Origin: Moritella sp. F3
Lineage (GTDB): Bacteria; Pseudomonadota; Gammaproteobacteria; Enterobacterales; Moritellaceae
DNA: 64,000 nucleotides
Reading direction: 5' to 3'
Assembly: GCF_015082335.1 (NCBI RefSeq)
Contig: NZ_BLRL01000001.1
Location: 434,001-498,000 of the forward strand
The position numbers and the translations under genes were made by a program. The notes beneath the pieces are model-generated. The model did no database searches and was not told the origin of the DNA. It saw nothing but the letters and a program-made list of their open reading frames with translations. Shown piece after piece: positions 36,312 to 46,076 of the stretch (position 1 is the first letter of the stretch; every line of letters begins with the position of its first letter).

Positions 36312-36560
36312 TTATTTATAAAACGCTTCAACTTTACCTTTCATTGTCATCATTAGCGGTTGACCACGACGATCTAATGCTTTGTGTGACGGTACTTTTA
36401 CCCAACCTTCACTGATGCAATATTCTTCAACATCGAAGCGCTCTTTGCCGTTAAGCATAATACCAATGTCAAACTGGAAAACAGCTTCATCATGATGAGG
36501 GCTGCGAGGGTTGCCTGAAAGGTGATCTGGTAAAGCTGGTTTCGATGTAGTGTCGTTCAT
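36312..36560 (-). CDS. DUF3297-family protein
   Basis: 82 residues. The family pattern is clear: LPDHLSGNPRSPHHDEAVF near the start, GIMLNGKERFDVEEYCISEG in the middle, SHKALDRRGQPLMM, and a VEAFYK end. These are short cytosolic proteins of unknown function, widespread in proteobacteria, often called glutathione peroxidase-like or hypothetical in older annotation. It stands alone between the symporter operon and a LysE-type exporter. Confidence 0.88.
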   Translation of the reverse strand: MNDTTSKPALPDHLSGNPRSPHHDEAVFQFDIGIMLNGKERFDVEEYCISEGWVKVPSHKALDRRGQPLMMTMKGKVEAFYK

Positions 36561-36741
36561 GTTCGTGACCTGTAATAATAAAAGTGCGTCATTGTAGTCA
36601 ATATAGGCCTAACGCTCAATAGCTAGGGTAATAAATGTTAACCCTTGGCATCCTAAATACGTAAATGTTTATAAAAGTATCAACTGTGACGACTTTCACT
36701 GGCACTGTTGATCCCGCTATTCAGTAAATTACTGCTTGTAT

Positions 36742-37371
36742 TTACTCATTTTTACCAAATGCAATTTTTGCACTTAACCCCATTAATATTAAACCCGACC
36801 CGCCCTCAATTCCTCGAGAATATTTTAAAGCTGAGGGGCTGTTAAATATAACGCTACCTAGACATGCGTACACGACATTGCAAGCGGTCGCTAAAACACT
36901 AAATAGTAATCCCAATACAACAAGTTGACTGGTTGCAACAGGTGACGAAATATCGATGAATTGCGGTAAAAAAGCCAAGAAAAACATGGCCACTTTAGGA
37001 TTTAAAATACTGACGATAATACCTTGTTTAAAAACGTTTTTATTTGAAACTGAAGGTTCATTCGCCACGAATTGAGATTTGTTTTTATAGCAATTGATGA
37101 GTGAGCTTACACCTAAATACAACAAATACGCAGCACCTAAATATTTAACAACACTAAACAAAAAAGCAGAACTTAATATAAGGGCTGACAACCCCATTAC
37201 TGCAGCGATTGTATGGACTAAATATCCGACGCCTAACCCTAGAGCGGCTTCAATACCTAACTTTATTTTACCTTTCATTGTGTTAGATACGATATAAACA
37301 ACATCAGGCCCTGGTATTAGATTAATTGATAATGATGCAATCATGAACATTAAAATTGTATTGAATTCCAT
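36742..37371 (-). CDS. LysE/RhtB-family amino-acid exporter
   Basis: 209 residues, six hydrophobic segments. The conserved SINLIPGPDVVYIVSNT is near the start, and GIIVSILNPKVAMFFLAFLP in the middle. GGAG lies six bases before the ATG at 37371. A second family member lies 250 bp upstream on the same strand, from which it differs in most loop residues, so the two are paralogues and not a recent duplication. The exported solute is unknown. Confidence 0.92.
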   Translation of the reverse strand: MEFNTILMFMIASLSINLIPGPDVVYIVSNTMKGKIKLGIEAALGLGVGYLVHTIAAVMGLSALILSSAFLFSVVKYLGAAYLLYLGVSSLINCYKNKSQFVANEPSVSNKNVFKQGIIVSILNPKVAMFFLAFLPQFIDISSPVATSQLVVLGLLFSVLATACNVVYACLGSVIFNSPSALKYSRGIEGGSGLILMGLSAKIAFGKNE

Positions 37372-37622
37372 TGAGTACTCCTAATTGATTTAATCCTGCG
37401 TCCCTAGAGGGAATCCCCTATTAACAGCCGTTAACTGCGTAACTTACTAAAGCCAAAGTACCCTTCTGAGTTAAGTGTTAAATCTAAAAAACCTGACATT
37501 TCATAAATATAGTAATGGAATAAGTTCTCCAATATGCCTCTACTCAATTTCATCTATTTGAATCAATTTAACTTTCTCTAGACTCTCCTTTGAGAGTAAA
37601 TACCAAACTAATAAATTTGTTC

Positions 37623-38258
37623 TTATGTGCCGGAACTAACAGCTAGCTTGAGACCTAAAACAACAAACACAGTGCCAACAATCTTATCTAACAATACGCT
37701 TACTCGTTTATTACTTCTTACTTTAGTCGTTAATTTGGAGGCCAGTAACACATATATAACCTCAACAATAACGGCAACAGCAACAACTAACAAACCTAAA
37801 TAAAGTAACTGCATAGGCACTGTACCCTGCCCATCACGGATGAATTGAGGTAAGAAAGCCATAAAAAATATAGCGACTTTTGGGTTTAGTATGTCAACTA
37901 ATACCCCCTGCTTATATGCTTTCCAAGCAGATTCTTTAGGTGCTTCAGTTGGTGTGATATTGAGACTAGTGCCTGCTGAACGAAATGATTGATATGCGAG
38001 ATATAATAAATAACCAACACCAACGTATTTTACGATGGTAAAAGCAAGGGAAGATGAGGCCAGTATTGCAGATAAGCCAAGCGATGCAGAGGCAACATGG
38101 AAAAGAGCACCACTACAAACTCCAAGAGCAGACGCGATACCAACCCTTTTTCCGTTAGCGATTGTCTTGGTCAATATATATAAAAGATCAGGACCAGGTG
38201 CAATATTAAGTGCTAAAGCTGTAGAGAGGAACAATAACCAAAAATTAAAATCAGACAC
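37623..38258 (-). CDS. LysE/RhtB-family amino-acid exporter (GTG start)
   Basis: 211 residues from a GTG at 38258, with AAGGA six bases upstream. LysE features: ALNIAPGPDLLYILTKT near the start, GVLVDILNPKVAIFFMAFLP in the middle, and six hydrophobic helices. It lies upstream of a second LysE-type gene on the same strand, but the 251-bp gap with stop codons in all frames suggests separate promoters. The substrate is unknown; paralogues with PGPD motifs often export threonine, homoserine or leucine. Confidence 0.92.
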   Translation of the reverse strand: MSDFNFWLLFLSTALALNIAPGPDLLYILTKTIANGKRVGIASALGVCSGALFHVASASLGLSAILASSSLAFTIVKYVGVGYLLYLAYQSFRSAGTSLNITPTEAPKESAWKAYKQGVLVDILNPKVAIFFMAFLPQFIRDGQGTVPMQLLYLGLLVVAVAVIVEVIYVLLASKLTTKVRSNKRVSVLLDKIVGTVFVVLGLKLAVSSGT

Positions 38259-38468
38259 GAAAAATCCTTATTTCGATAAATACAAAAGAGACATAACACT
38301 GACATTCACGCATATCCTGTTGATCTAAAGATAATATGTAGCGTGCCTCTACTCAATTTACAGTACGGGAACTCTTTCACAAATTCAAGGTGTCTGTGCA
38401 TTTCAATATATTAGTATAGAAAACCACTGTATACTTAAACACCCCTAAGCCAAACAAAGAAATTACAT

Positions 38469-38831
38469 ATGTTTACTATTGATTCTATCGTTCTTTATGT
38501 TGAAGACATTAACCGTAGCAAAGACTTTTACGCTGATATTTTCAACTGTGAACCACAGGTATTATCGCCTACTTTCGTTGCATTAGAGTTTGCGGCGAAT
38601 GTCACTATCACGCTTAAACAATCTGCCGATTTAACGCCTGCGAGTAGCATTACAGGCGGTGGTACTGAACTCTCAATGCCTGTAGCGGATAAGACTACAT
38701 TTGATGAATTATACCAATCATGGTGTACAAAAGGCGTTAAGTTTGCACAAACACCTGCGGAACTTATTTTTGGATTCAATTTTGTTGCTTTAGACCCCGA
38801 CAGTCATCGTATCCGCGTTTTCACAAAATAA
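38469..38831 (+). CDS. VOC-superfamily (glyoxalase-like) protein
   Basis: 120 residues, one vicinal-oxygen-chelate unit with its βαβββ pattern: DSIVLYVEDINRSKDFYADIF at the start, FVALEFAANVTITLKQ, TELSMPVADKTTFDELYQSW, and FGFNFVALDPDSHRIRVF at the end. The family holds glyoxalases, dioxygenases and antibiotic-binding proteins; metal ligands are not obvious here, so an activity is not assigned. The gene is divergent from the LysE-type exporter and followed by a hairpin terminator. Confidence 0.88.
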   Translation: MFTIDSIVLYVEDINRSKDFYADIFNCEPQVLSPTFVALEFAANVTITLKQSADLTPASSITGGGTELSMPVADKTTFDELYQSWCTKGVKFAQTPAELIFGFNFVALDPDSHRIRVFTK

Positions 38832-38892
38832 TGTCGCTAGCTGTTACTCGAATATAGTATTAATAGCACTGTATATGAATAGCGTTAACAAG

Positions 38893-38930
38893 TTAAAAAA
38901 AGCCTATCACTCTAAAAGTGGCAGGCTTTG
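38893..38930 (-). terminator. Terminator between VOC and PEBP genes
   Basis: Stem AAAGCCT / AGGCTTT extended inward by CACT / AGTG with a small internal mismatch; seven T on the minus strand, so it mainly serves the PEBP gene, but it can act in both directions. Confidence 0.75.
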
Positions 38931-39002
38931 AATTTAGCTTGCTGAGAGTGAAGAGTAAGTGCCAATGGCTCGTATCTTACTCTTCACTCATGATTTATTT
39001 GG

Positions 39003-39560
39003 CTAGTCACGTTTGTACAAAGCTTCAATCGTACTTGATTCGATAGTGTTTCCATTTATCATGTAACCCGCCAACGCGCCGGAAGCATCTTCTGGTAACG
39101 CAAGTTTTTCAACGGAAAGTGCATGTATCGTAAAACGATAGTGATGAACACCATGACCTTCTGGTGGGCATACGCCACCAAAACCTCTGCTACCATAATC
39201 ATTTTGTATTTGTGTACTACCTGATGGTGCACGATTAGTTTTGGTGTTCCCTGCATCAGCCGGTATTTCAGTCACTGTCACCGGTATGTTGACGACTTGC
39301 CAATGCCACCAACCACTGCCTGTAGGCGCATCGGGATCATAAGCTGTGATAGCAAAACTTTTTGTACCTTTCGGTGCATTTGTCCATTTAAGGTGTGGTG
39401 ATACATCTCCGCCTGAACAACCAAACCCATTAAATTCCTGTGTTTTAGACATAAATTGTCCTTGGGCAATATCCTGGCTAGATAGTGTAAAAGAACCTGC
39501 AAATACAGAAGCAGAAACAGTGAGTGATAAAACGGAAAGAAGCTTAAGTGTATAACGCAT
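39003..39560 (-). CDS. YbhB/YbcL-family (PEBP, Raf-kinase-inhibitor-like) exported protein
   Basis: 185 residues with a signal peptide (residues 1–21, ending VFA). The PEBP anion-binding motifs are visible: ITAYDPDAPTGSGWWHWQVVNIP (about residues 71–93) and GHGVHHYRFTIHAL (about 134–147). Bacterial members resemble E. coli YbcL, which in uropathogenic strains is periplasmic or released; their biochemical role is not settled. AAGGG lies five bases before the ATG. An AraC-family regulator gene lies just upstream on the same strand. Confidence 0.92.
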   Translation of the reverse strand: MRYTLKLLSVLSLTVSASVFAGSFTLSSQDIAQGQFMSKTQEFNGFGCSGGDVSPHLKWTNAPKGTKSFAITAYDPDAPTGSGWWHWQVVNIPVTVTEIPADAGNTKTNRAPSGSTQIQNDYGSRGFGGVCPPEGHGVHHYRFTIHALSVEKLALPEDASGALAGYMINGNTIESSTIEALYKRD

Positions 39561-39648
39561 GATAACCCTTATTCGTGTGTTTGATTGAATACATATATTA
39601 GCCTTTTCTTTATGCTTGCTATAGTCTCAAAACAGTCACACTTTCGCC

Positions 39649-40452
39649 CTAATCCGCCATTTTAGTTTTTCTAAGTTCAGAGGGGGTTAATCCAAATCGG
39701 CCCTTAAAACGATCTGTAAATCGTGATTGAGAGTGATAACCACACTTTTCGGCAATCAGAACTATAGATTGACGCGTGGTTTGCAATAAATGCAAACCGA
39801 GACCAAGTCTTGCTTGATCCTTAATCTCTTGCACACTTGTGCCTTCCACTTTTAGTTTTCGGCGTAACGTCGATTCACTCATGGCAAGTTGTTCACAAAT
39901 GTCTTTAATAGATAATTGATAACAATTTTGCTCAGAGAACATATCATGCAATCTATGCCCTATTTCGGGATTCCCTACCATAGATAAAATCTCGCTATGG
40001 CCCATGTGGCACAACAGCTCTATGATTTCTCGTTTTCGTAACGACCACAACTGTTTCGGTGCCCACTGCGTACTTTCAACAAATTGCTGTAGACATTTTT
40101 CTAAAGCCAGCGTTGTTTTACCAATACAATAATCTTGTTTATTTAATGTATTGGTCTGAAGGCCATTAAAATCTTGATAATCAAACTCGATTAACAATGC
40201 ACAATACGCTTTATCTTTTGGTATGTTTCGCATATTTATCGCTGGACGATTAGATAAAAAGATAAAATCGCCAGTATGACAGACCAATTCGTTATCCTTA
40301 CCTAGTGTTTTATTTCCGCTAAGCACAACCATCAATAATGGTTTCATAATAGGGACATTAAGTAAATGTTGCTCTTTGATGGAGGAGTATATAGCAAAAG
40401 GCAGGTCGTGCTTTTCGTTGATTTCCTTTTGAATTGCACTAAAAAGATTCAC
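39649..40452 (-). CDS. AraC-family transcriptional regulator (GTG start)
   Basis: 267 residues from a GTG at 40452, with AGGA upstream. The N-terminal ~150 residues form a cupin-like sensing region. The C-terminal domain has both helix-turn-helix motifs (IKDICEQLAMSESTLRRKLKVEG and IVLIAEKCGYHSQSRFTDRFKG, split around residues 180–255) and the GLTPSELRK end. It resembles the EutR/ToxT-like group more than YqhC. It lies 90 bp upstream of the PEBP gene on the same strand; co-regulation is possible. The effector is unknown. Confidence 0.88.
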   Translation of the reverse strand: MNLFSAIQKEINEKHDLPFAIYSSIKEQHLLNVPIMKPLLMVVLSGNKTLGKDNELVCHTGDFIFLSNRPAINMRNIPKDKAYCALLIEFDYQDFNGLQTNTLNKQDYCIGKTTLALEKCLQQFVESTQWAPKQLWSLRKREIIELLCHMGHSEILSMVGNPEIGHRLHDMFSEQNCYQLSIKDICEQLAMSESTLRRKLKVEGTSVQEIKDQARLGLGLHLLQTTRQSIVLIAEKCGYHSQSRFTDRFKGRFGLTPSELRKTKMAD

Positions 40453-40548
40453 GATTATGTCCTATAGATACAAAGCCAAGTGGTTTTATTATACGATGTT
40501 ACCCTGTTGATATATTGAGGACCAGCTGCACGGCCCTCAGCTTATATG

Positions 40549-40893
40549 TTATGCGTGGCCTAAACCAACGGCCCACGAATCACACCAACCACCATATTGT
40601 TTCATCTGGCTTGTTACCGTTTTCTGAGTACTCACAATGAATTCATGATCGATTTTGCTTACAACATAAAACTGAACATGACCGAACAGATCGCCATTGT
40701 TTATATCGTCGTCTTCAGGTTCGATCATTTCACAGTTTGGATATAGTTTTTGAATTGCTTCTTGCTCATTATCAGTAAGAGGCCAATGCTTAAAATCTAT
40801 ATTAAATTCAACTTCGGTTTCATTATCGAAATTGAAACCATTTTCTTCTAGACTGCGCATTACATCGCCGTCAATATCGTTTGGAAAGTTCAT
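40549..40893 (-). CDS. RraB-domain protein (ribonuclease E inhibitor-like)
   Basis: 114 residues from the ATG at 40893 (GAGGA five bases upstream); an in-frame GTG at 40911 is less likely. It has the layout of short RraB/DUF1260 proteins: FPNDIDGDVMRSLEENGFNF near the start, a VEFNIDFKHWPLT strand, an acidic loop, GHVQFYVVSKIDHEF, and a final KQYGGWCDSWAVG. In E. coli RraB binds RNase E and modulates RNA decay, but these short homologues have not been shown to do this. It stands alone. Confidence 0.75.
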   Translation of the reverse strand: MNFPNDIDGDVMRSLEENGFNFDNETEVEFNIDFKHWPLTDNEQEAIQKLYPNCEMIEPEDDDINNGDLFGHVQFYVVSKIDHEFIVSTQKTVTSQMKQYGGWCDSWAVGLGHA

Positions 40894-41116
40894 TGTATTC
40901 CTCATTTTCACACAGCACTACAAATAGCAGTGGTTAGATTTTTATTATATTTTATGGCCATTATTTTAGCAAAACTGTATTTAGAAAATAGATTTGAGAG
41001 AACTAACACAACGAACTAAGCGCTAGGAACTAAGCCGTTTAATCGACTACCACGAGATATAGCGTGAACTTAGGTGAATAGCGATCATAGGTAATGGGAG
41101 AATAAAAGGTTTATAG

Positions 41117-41545
41117 CTAAGTACAGTCTTCACGAACACCTAATATTTTAGCAAAACGAGTTTTCAATCTCTTTTCAAAAGAGACAAACTCATTGTCTGC
41201 CCAAACAATTTCATCCATAATTCTTAACATACCTTCTCTTTCTTCTACTGATATGTTTTGTTTAAGATATTCAGCAAAAGAGTCTTGAGATAAATTGTAT
41301 TCTGCAACGTTTGTCGCTTTTTCAATTAATACATACGATTCATCCAGCGTTATCTGAAAGTAACTGCACAATTTGTTTTTTATATACTTATGTTCATCAT
41401 TACAGAAGTGATTATCTATACATGCCAAATCGACAAGTATGACAGCTAGACTCATTCTGATCTCTTCGCTGTATATTACTTTACTTCCGAAAACATTATT
41501 AATTTGAGCTTTAATATCACCAATGACACTCCTGATATCCATCAT
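41117..41545 (-). CDS. TerB-like helical protein
   Basis: 142 residues. The middle fits the TerB/DUF533 pattern: MSLAVILVDLACIDNHFCNDEHKYIKNKL (about residues 31–59), and a second acidic repeat, LRIMDEIVWADNEFVSFEKRL, near the end. TerB domains are metal-binding helical domains, some linked to tellurite resistance and others to envelope stress. ATG codons at 41545 and 41542 both follow AAGGAG; the second is better spaced. No other ter gene is nearby, so resistance cannot be claimed. Confidence 0.72.
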   Translation of the reverse strand: MMDIRSVIGDIKAQINNVFGSKVIYSEEIRMSLAVILVDLACIDNHFCNDEHKYIKNKLCSYFQITLDESYVLIEKATNVAEYNLSQDSFAEYLKQNISVEEREGMLRIMDEIVWADNEFVSFEKRLKTRFAKILGVREDCT

Positions 41546-41690
41546 TTCTCCTTAAATCCATAGTTAATATTATCGCTATCTAACTGAGTATATTGGCATA
41601 AATAAAAATGACAAGCGAGACAATACGATTTACGACAAGCCACGCATTAATAATAAAAAGATGGATATTACATCACTTAGTGAAGTAAAA

Positions 41691-41723
41691 AAAAGGCCTG
41701 TTACTCTAGGAGTAACAGGCCTT
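41691..41723 (-). terminator. gyrA terminator
   Basis: Perfect 13-bp stem AAGGCCTGTTACT / AGTAACAGGCCTT, 5-base loop, then eight T on the minus strand; 40 bp past the gyrA stop. Confidence 0.95.
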
Positions 41724-41762
41724 ATGAAGTTAATCTAGCTCAGTACTTACGTACTAGCCTAA

Positions 41763-44462
41763 TTACTCTTCAGTAGCTTCTTCTGCGCTGTCAGCAGCAT
41801 CAGTTGGAGTAGCTGGAGCTTCTGCATTTTCTGCATCAACAACAACTGCGTTCTCGTCTTCTTCAACTTCATCGATACGCTGTAAACCCACAACTAGCTC
41901 ATCTTCACCAGTACGGATTAGACGAACGCCTTGTGTGTTACGGCCAACCATAGATACTTCAGAAGCACGTGTTCTAACTAGTGTGCCACCGTTTGTAATA
42001 AGCATTAGCTCATCACCATCAAGTACCTGTGTTGCGCCAACAACTTTACCGTTACGCTCACTTACTTTAATTGAAACAACACCCTTAGTACCACGACTCT
42101 TCGCAGGGTATTCTTCAAGTGCAGTACGCTTACCGTAACCGTTTTCAGTTGCCGTTAAGATTGCGCCATCATTCTTAGGTACGATTAGAGAAACAACTTT
42201 TTGTTCGCCCTCTAATTTAATACCGCGAACACCAGTCGCTGTACGACCCATAGGACGCACACCTTTGAACTTGATTTCAGGTTTGCCATTCTCATCAAGA
42301 ACAGGGTTACCTTCTTCGTCAAGCACAGCCGTTTCTTCAAACTCGCAGAAACGTACTACTTTACCTTCATCAGAGAACAACATAATGTCGTTAGTACCAT
42401 CAGTGATATCAACACCAATTAGTTCATTCCCTTCATTCAGGTTAACAGCGATGATACCGCCAGCACGAGGCTTGCTGTATGCACTTAATGCTGTTTTCTT
42501 CACTGTACCGTTAGCTGTTGCCATGAAGACAAATTTGTCATCTTCAAACTCAGACACAGGTAGGATCGCAGTAATACGCTCACCTTCTTCCAGTGGTAGT
42601 AAGTTAACAATTGGCTTACCACGGGCTTGACGACTAGCTAGCGGTAATTGATATACCTTCATCCAGTACAAGCGACCACGGCTTGAGAAGCAAAGAATAT
42701 GATCATGTGTATTAGCAACTAGCAGACGTTCGATGAAATCTTCTTCTTTCATCTTCGTAGCTGATTTACCTTTACCACCACGACGCTGAGCTTCGTAATC
42801 AGTAAGAGGCTGATACTTAACATAACCTTCGTGAGACAGTGTTACTACAACATCTTCACGTTCGATTAAGTCTTCTAAGTTAATATCAGCGCTGCTTGCA
42901 GAAATCTCTGTACGACGTTCGTCACCGAATGCATCTTTTGAAGCTTGCAGCTCTTCAGTGATCACTTCTAGTAAACGCGTTGGCGTATTCAAGATGTATA
43001 GTAATTCTGCAATAGCGTCGAGTAATTCTTTGTATTCATTAAGAATCTTCTCGTGCTCTAGACCTGTTAGTTTGTGTAAACGTAAGTCTAGAATTGCTTG
43101 TGCTTGTATTTCAGTTAAGAAATACGAACCTTCACGAATACCATACTCAGCTTCTAACCATTCAGGACGTGCAGCATCATCACCAGCACGCTCTAACATT
43201 GCAGCGACATCACCTAACTGCCAGCCGCGGCTGATCAAGGCTTGTTTTGCTTCTGCAGATGTAGGCGATTGCTTAATTAAGGCAATGATTTCATCAATAT
43301 TTGCTAGTGCAATCGCTAACGACTCAAGGATATGAGCACGTTCACGGGCTTTACGCAGTTCAAATACAGTACGACGTGTAACAACTTCACGACGGTGGCG
43401 TAAGAACGCATCTAGCATTTCTTTTAATGTAAAGATTTTTGGTTGTTTGTCGATCAATGCAACCATGTTGATACCAAACACAACTTGCATTTGCGTTTGC
43501 GCGTAAAGATTGTTTAATACAACTTCACCAACGGCGTCACGCTTAACTTCAACAACCATACGCATACCATCTTTATCAGATTCGTCGCGTAAAGCACTGA
43601 TGCCTTCAATCTTTTTATCTTTTACAAACTCAGCAATACGTTCAATCAAACGCGCTTTGTTTACTTGGTATGGTAATTCGTGAACAACGATGGTTTCTCT
43701 ACCACGTTCGTTAACTTCAATATCTGCGCGGGCACGGATATGAATTTTACCACGACCAGTACGGTAAGCTTGCTCGATGCCAGCTTTACCATTAATGATA
43801 CCGTGTGTTGGGAAATCAGGTCCAGGGATGTATTCCATCAATTCTTCTAGACTTAAGTCTGGATTTTGAATTAATGCTAAACAACCGTTAATAACCTCAT
43901 TTAAACTATGAGGTGGGATATTAGTTGCCATACCTACGGCAATACCAGACGAACCATTAACCAATAGGTTAGGGATACGCGTTGGCATAACTTCCGGAAT
44001 GAATTCAGTGCCATCATAGTTAGCTACGTAATCAACCGTTTCCTTGTCTAAATCTGCAAGTAATTCATGCGCAATTTTTGACATTCTGATTTCGGTATAA
44101 CGCATTGCTGCTGCAGAGTCACCGTCAACAGAACCGAAGTTACCTTGACCATCAACCAACATGTAGCGCAAAGAGAAAGGCTGCGCCATACGTACAATAG
44201 TGTCATAAACAGCTGTATCACCGTGTGGGTGATATTTACCGATCACATCACCAACAACACGTGCTGATTTTTTGTATGGTTTGTTCCAGTCATTCTTCAA
44301 TTCGTTCATCGCGAATAAAACGCGGCGGTGAACTGGCTTTAAACCATCACGAACATCAGGAAGAGCACGACCTACGATTACGCTCATTGCGTAATCTAAA
44401 TAAGAATTTTTTAATTCTTCTTCAATATTGATAGGTGTGATTTCTGTGGCTAAATTACTCAT
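41763..44462 (-). CDS. gyrA: DNA gyrase subunit A
   Basis: 899 residues (E. coli GyrA has 875). It breaks and rejoins DNA in the gyrase A2B2 complex to introduce negative supercoils. The active tyrosine is Y122 in AMRYTEIR. The quinolone-resistance region reads [13 protein letters not shown], giving T83 and D87 in E. coli numbering; S83 in E. coli is replaced by threonine. The C-terminal β-pinwheel carries the GyrA-box ([10 protein letters not shown]). The last ~45 residues are very acidic (E, D, A-rich), as in other gammaproteobacteria. It is divergent from ubiG, as in E. coli. Confidence 0.98.
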   Translation of the reverse strand: MSNLATEITPINIEEELKNSYLDYAMSVIVGRALPDVRDGLKPVHRRVLFAMNELKNDWNKPYKKSARVVGDVIGKYHPHGDTAVYDTIVRMAQPFSLRYMLVDGQGNFGSVDGDSAAAMRYTEIRMSKIAHELLADLDKETVDYVANYDGTEFIPEVMPTRIPNLLVNGSSGIAVGMATNIPPHSLNEVINGCLALIQNPDLSLEELMEYIPGPDFPTHGIINGKAGIEQAYRTGRGKIHIRARADIEVNERGRETIVVHELPYQVNKARLIERIAEFVKDKKIEGISALRDESDKDGMRMVVEVKRDAVGEVVLNNLYAQTQMQVVFGINMVALIDKQPKIFTLKEMLDAFLRHRREVVTRRTVFELRKARERAHILESLAIALANIDEIIALIKQSPTSAEAKQALISRGWQLGDVAAMLERAGDDAARPEWLEAEYGIREGSYFLTEIQAQAILDLRLHKLTGLEHEKILNEYKELLDAIAELLYILNTPTRLLEVITEELQASKDAFGDERRTEISASSADINLEDLIEREDVVVTLSHEGYVKYQPLTDYEAQRRGGKGKSATKMKEEDFIERLLVANTHDHILCFSSRGRLYWMKVYQLPLASRQARGKPIVNLLPLEEGERITAILPVSEFEDDKFVFMATANGTVKKTALSAYSKPRAGGIIAVNLNEGNELIGVDITDGTNDIMLFSDEGKVVRFCEFEETAVLDEEGNPVLDENGKPEIKFKGVRPMGRTATGVRGIKLEGEQKVVSLIVPKNDGAILTATENGYGKRTALEEYPAKSRGTKGVVSIKVSERNGKVVGATQVLDGDELMLITNGGTLVRTRASEVSMVGRNTQGVRLIRTGEDELVVGLQRIDEVEEDENAVVVDAENAEAPATPTDAADSAEEATEE

Positions 44463-44722
44463 ATAAGCCTTTACCCCTAAGTTTTAAATTACTTTTTATT
44501 TATATTTTTTAGAGATTCATTCTAGCATAATATTTACCAGCAAATACAATATATAAGAAAATTAACTCGGTTGGACGAATTTTTATTAACAGCCCCGCAA
44601 ATTATTTATTCACTGACCCATAAATAATACTTCTGAAATCATTTTCTCGTTATATACTGTGCCCATATTTTATTTTTCGCCCTATTCTTTTTCACCTTAT
44701 TAACGTATCAAGAAGACTTTGT

Positions 44723-45421
44723 ATGAATGTAGATAAACAGGAAATCGCTAAATTTGAAGCCATGGCTAGTCGTTGGTGGGATCCAGCAGGTGACTTCAAG
44801 CCATTACATCAAATAAATCCATTACGCTTAGACTACATTGATGAGCGCAGTGGCGGCCTATTCGGTAAAAGAGTACTTGATGTCGGCTGTGGTGGCGGTA
44901 TCTTAACGGAAAGTATGGCTCGCCGCGGTGCACAAGCATTAGGCGTTGATATGGGTAAAGAACCCCTCAACGTGGCTAAATTGCACGCACTTGAAACCGG
45001 TACGGATGTTGAATACCGTCAAGTGTTAATCGAAGAACTAGCCGAAGAACAGCCAAACAGCTTTGATGTGATCACTTGTATGGAAATGCTAGAGCATGTG
45101 CCAGATCCAGGTTCTGTAATTAATGCCTGTATGCGCTTAGTTAAACCAGGTGGCCATGTATTCTTCTCGACTATTAACCGTAATTTAAAATCATACTTAT
45201 TTATGATTGTTGGTGCAGAGAAAATTATGAAGATGATGCCGAACGGTACGCATGATCATAAGAAATTTATCCGTCCTTCTGAACTGCTACATTGGGTTGA
45301 CCAATCAGGCTTATATTGTCACCACATGACAGGTCTGCATTACATTCCAGTCGTTGACCAGTTCAAGCTTGGCGAGAATGTCGACGTTAACTATATGCTG
45401 CACACACAGCTTATCGATTAA
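44723..45421 (+). CDS. ubiG: Ubiquinone biosynthesis O-methyltransferase
   Basis: 232 residues (E. coli UbiG has 240). It carries out both O-methylations of ubiquinone synthesis with S-adenosylmethionine, at the membrane surface. Visible: [20 protein letters not shown] at the start, the SAM motif [27 protein letters not shown], and [12 protein letters not shown] typical of UbiG. It is divergent from gyrA and followed by a 655-bp region before nrdA, the gene order of E. coli without the intervening yfaL. Confidence 0.96.
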   Translation: MNVDKQEIAKFEAMASRWWDPAGDFKPLHQINPLRLDYIDERSGGLFGKRVLDVGCGGGILTESMARRGAQALGVDMGKEPLNVAKLHALETGTDVEYRQVLIEELAEEQPNSFDVITCMEMLEHVPDPGSVINACMRLVKPGGHVFFSTINRNLKSYLFMIVGAEKIMKMMPNGTHDHKKFIRPSELLHWVDQSGLYCHHMTGLHYIPVVDQFKLGENVDVNYMLHTQLID

Positions 45422-45912
45422 TATCGTATATATTCACCTAACAGCACCTTGTTGTTAGGTGGATAGTTACCTTACGTTCTGCTCTTCTATTTAATTTCCC
45501 CTCTATTATATTTAGTGCCACTAATAAATATAGTTCGAAGAGATTCCCCCTAATCAACACTGTACTGATAGATCCTGCACTACATAGATACAGTCCTATA
45601 AACGTTACACATTCAGCAATTCTCTACATTTTCACACCAGTCCCCATCATCTACTTTGTAGGTAATATGAAACTACTTGCGTATAAAATGACGTAATTGT
45701 TGGGAATAACGACCACCTATAAAATTTCCTCTATATTACTTGCATGGTAGTTTTCTAAACGAATTAGCTGTAAATATAATCAAATTATTTGATGATCTTC
45801 ACACAACTGTGGCAACTCTTTTTTTTCTTTTTTTTTTCACTTTAACTGTTGATTTTTGCTAACCGTAATTGATCACTGAGGCCAGAATGTAAGTCGCTAC
45901 TAACTCACTAAA

Positions 45913-45921
45913 TTATCCACA
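45913..45921 (+). promoter_or_regulatory. DnaA box upstream of nrdA
   Basis: TTATCCACA, a perfect match to the high-affinity E. coli DnaA box, 155 bp before the nrdA start. In E. coli, DnaA binds upstream of nrdAB and links dNTP supply to replication. A single box is no evidence for an origin. Confidence 0.6.
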
Positions 45922-45959
45922 TGTTATTCCGTTTACTGCCACTTGCCAAAAGTCATTTA

Positions 45960-46007
45960 TGCCTCTATCTTGTATGCATAAATAAACGGTAACACTACAT
46001 CTTGTGT
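45960..46007. promoter_or_regulatory. Pair of NrdR-like boxes upstream of nrdA
   Basis: ACACTACATCTTGTGT (45992–46007) matches 14 of 16 positions of the NrdR box ACACWATATATWGTGT by hand count. A weaker copy, TGCCTCTATCTTGTAT (10 of 16), begins at 45960, exactly 32 bp upstream: the three-turn spacing usual for paired NrdR boxes. The pair lies 70–117 bp before the nrdA ATG. Confidence 0.62.
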
Positions 46008-46076
46008 ATTAACAAGAATATCAATACTAGTGTTAGTGGCAACATTCTTAACATTGTTTTAAGGTTAGTCAGCTAA

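Larger units (their letters stand above)
45422..46076. promoter_or_regulatory. nrdA upstream control region
   Basis: 655 bp without a gene. It holds a 9-bp hairpin after ubiG (CACCTAACA / TGTTAGGTG, 45435–45461, no T tail), a 25-base pyrimidine tract near 45817–45838, a perfect DnaA box and two NrdR-like boxes (listed separately). A long leader fits tight control of nrdAB in E. coli, where DnaA and NrdR act upstream of the gene. Confidence 0.6.

Noticed and set aside
36742-38258. Recent tandem duplication of the two LysE-type genes.
   Set aside because: The two proteins differ in most loop residues and the intergenic region shows no repeat, so they are old paralogues.
42265-43335. Plus-strand open frames inside gyrA.
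   Set aside because: Shadows of gyrA, serine-rich composition typical of antisense frames.
45817-45838. Long pyrimidine tract as a terminator for ubiG.
   Set aside because: It lies ~400 bp past the ubiG stop and has no stem before it.
45913-45921. Origin of replication signalled by the DnaA box.
   Set aside because: Only one perfect box, no cluster, no dnaA/gidA genes; regulation of nrdA is the simpler reading.
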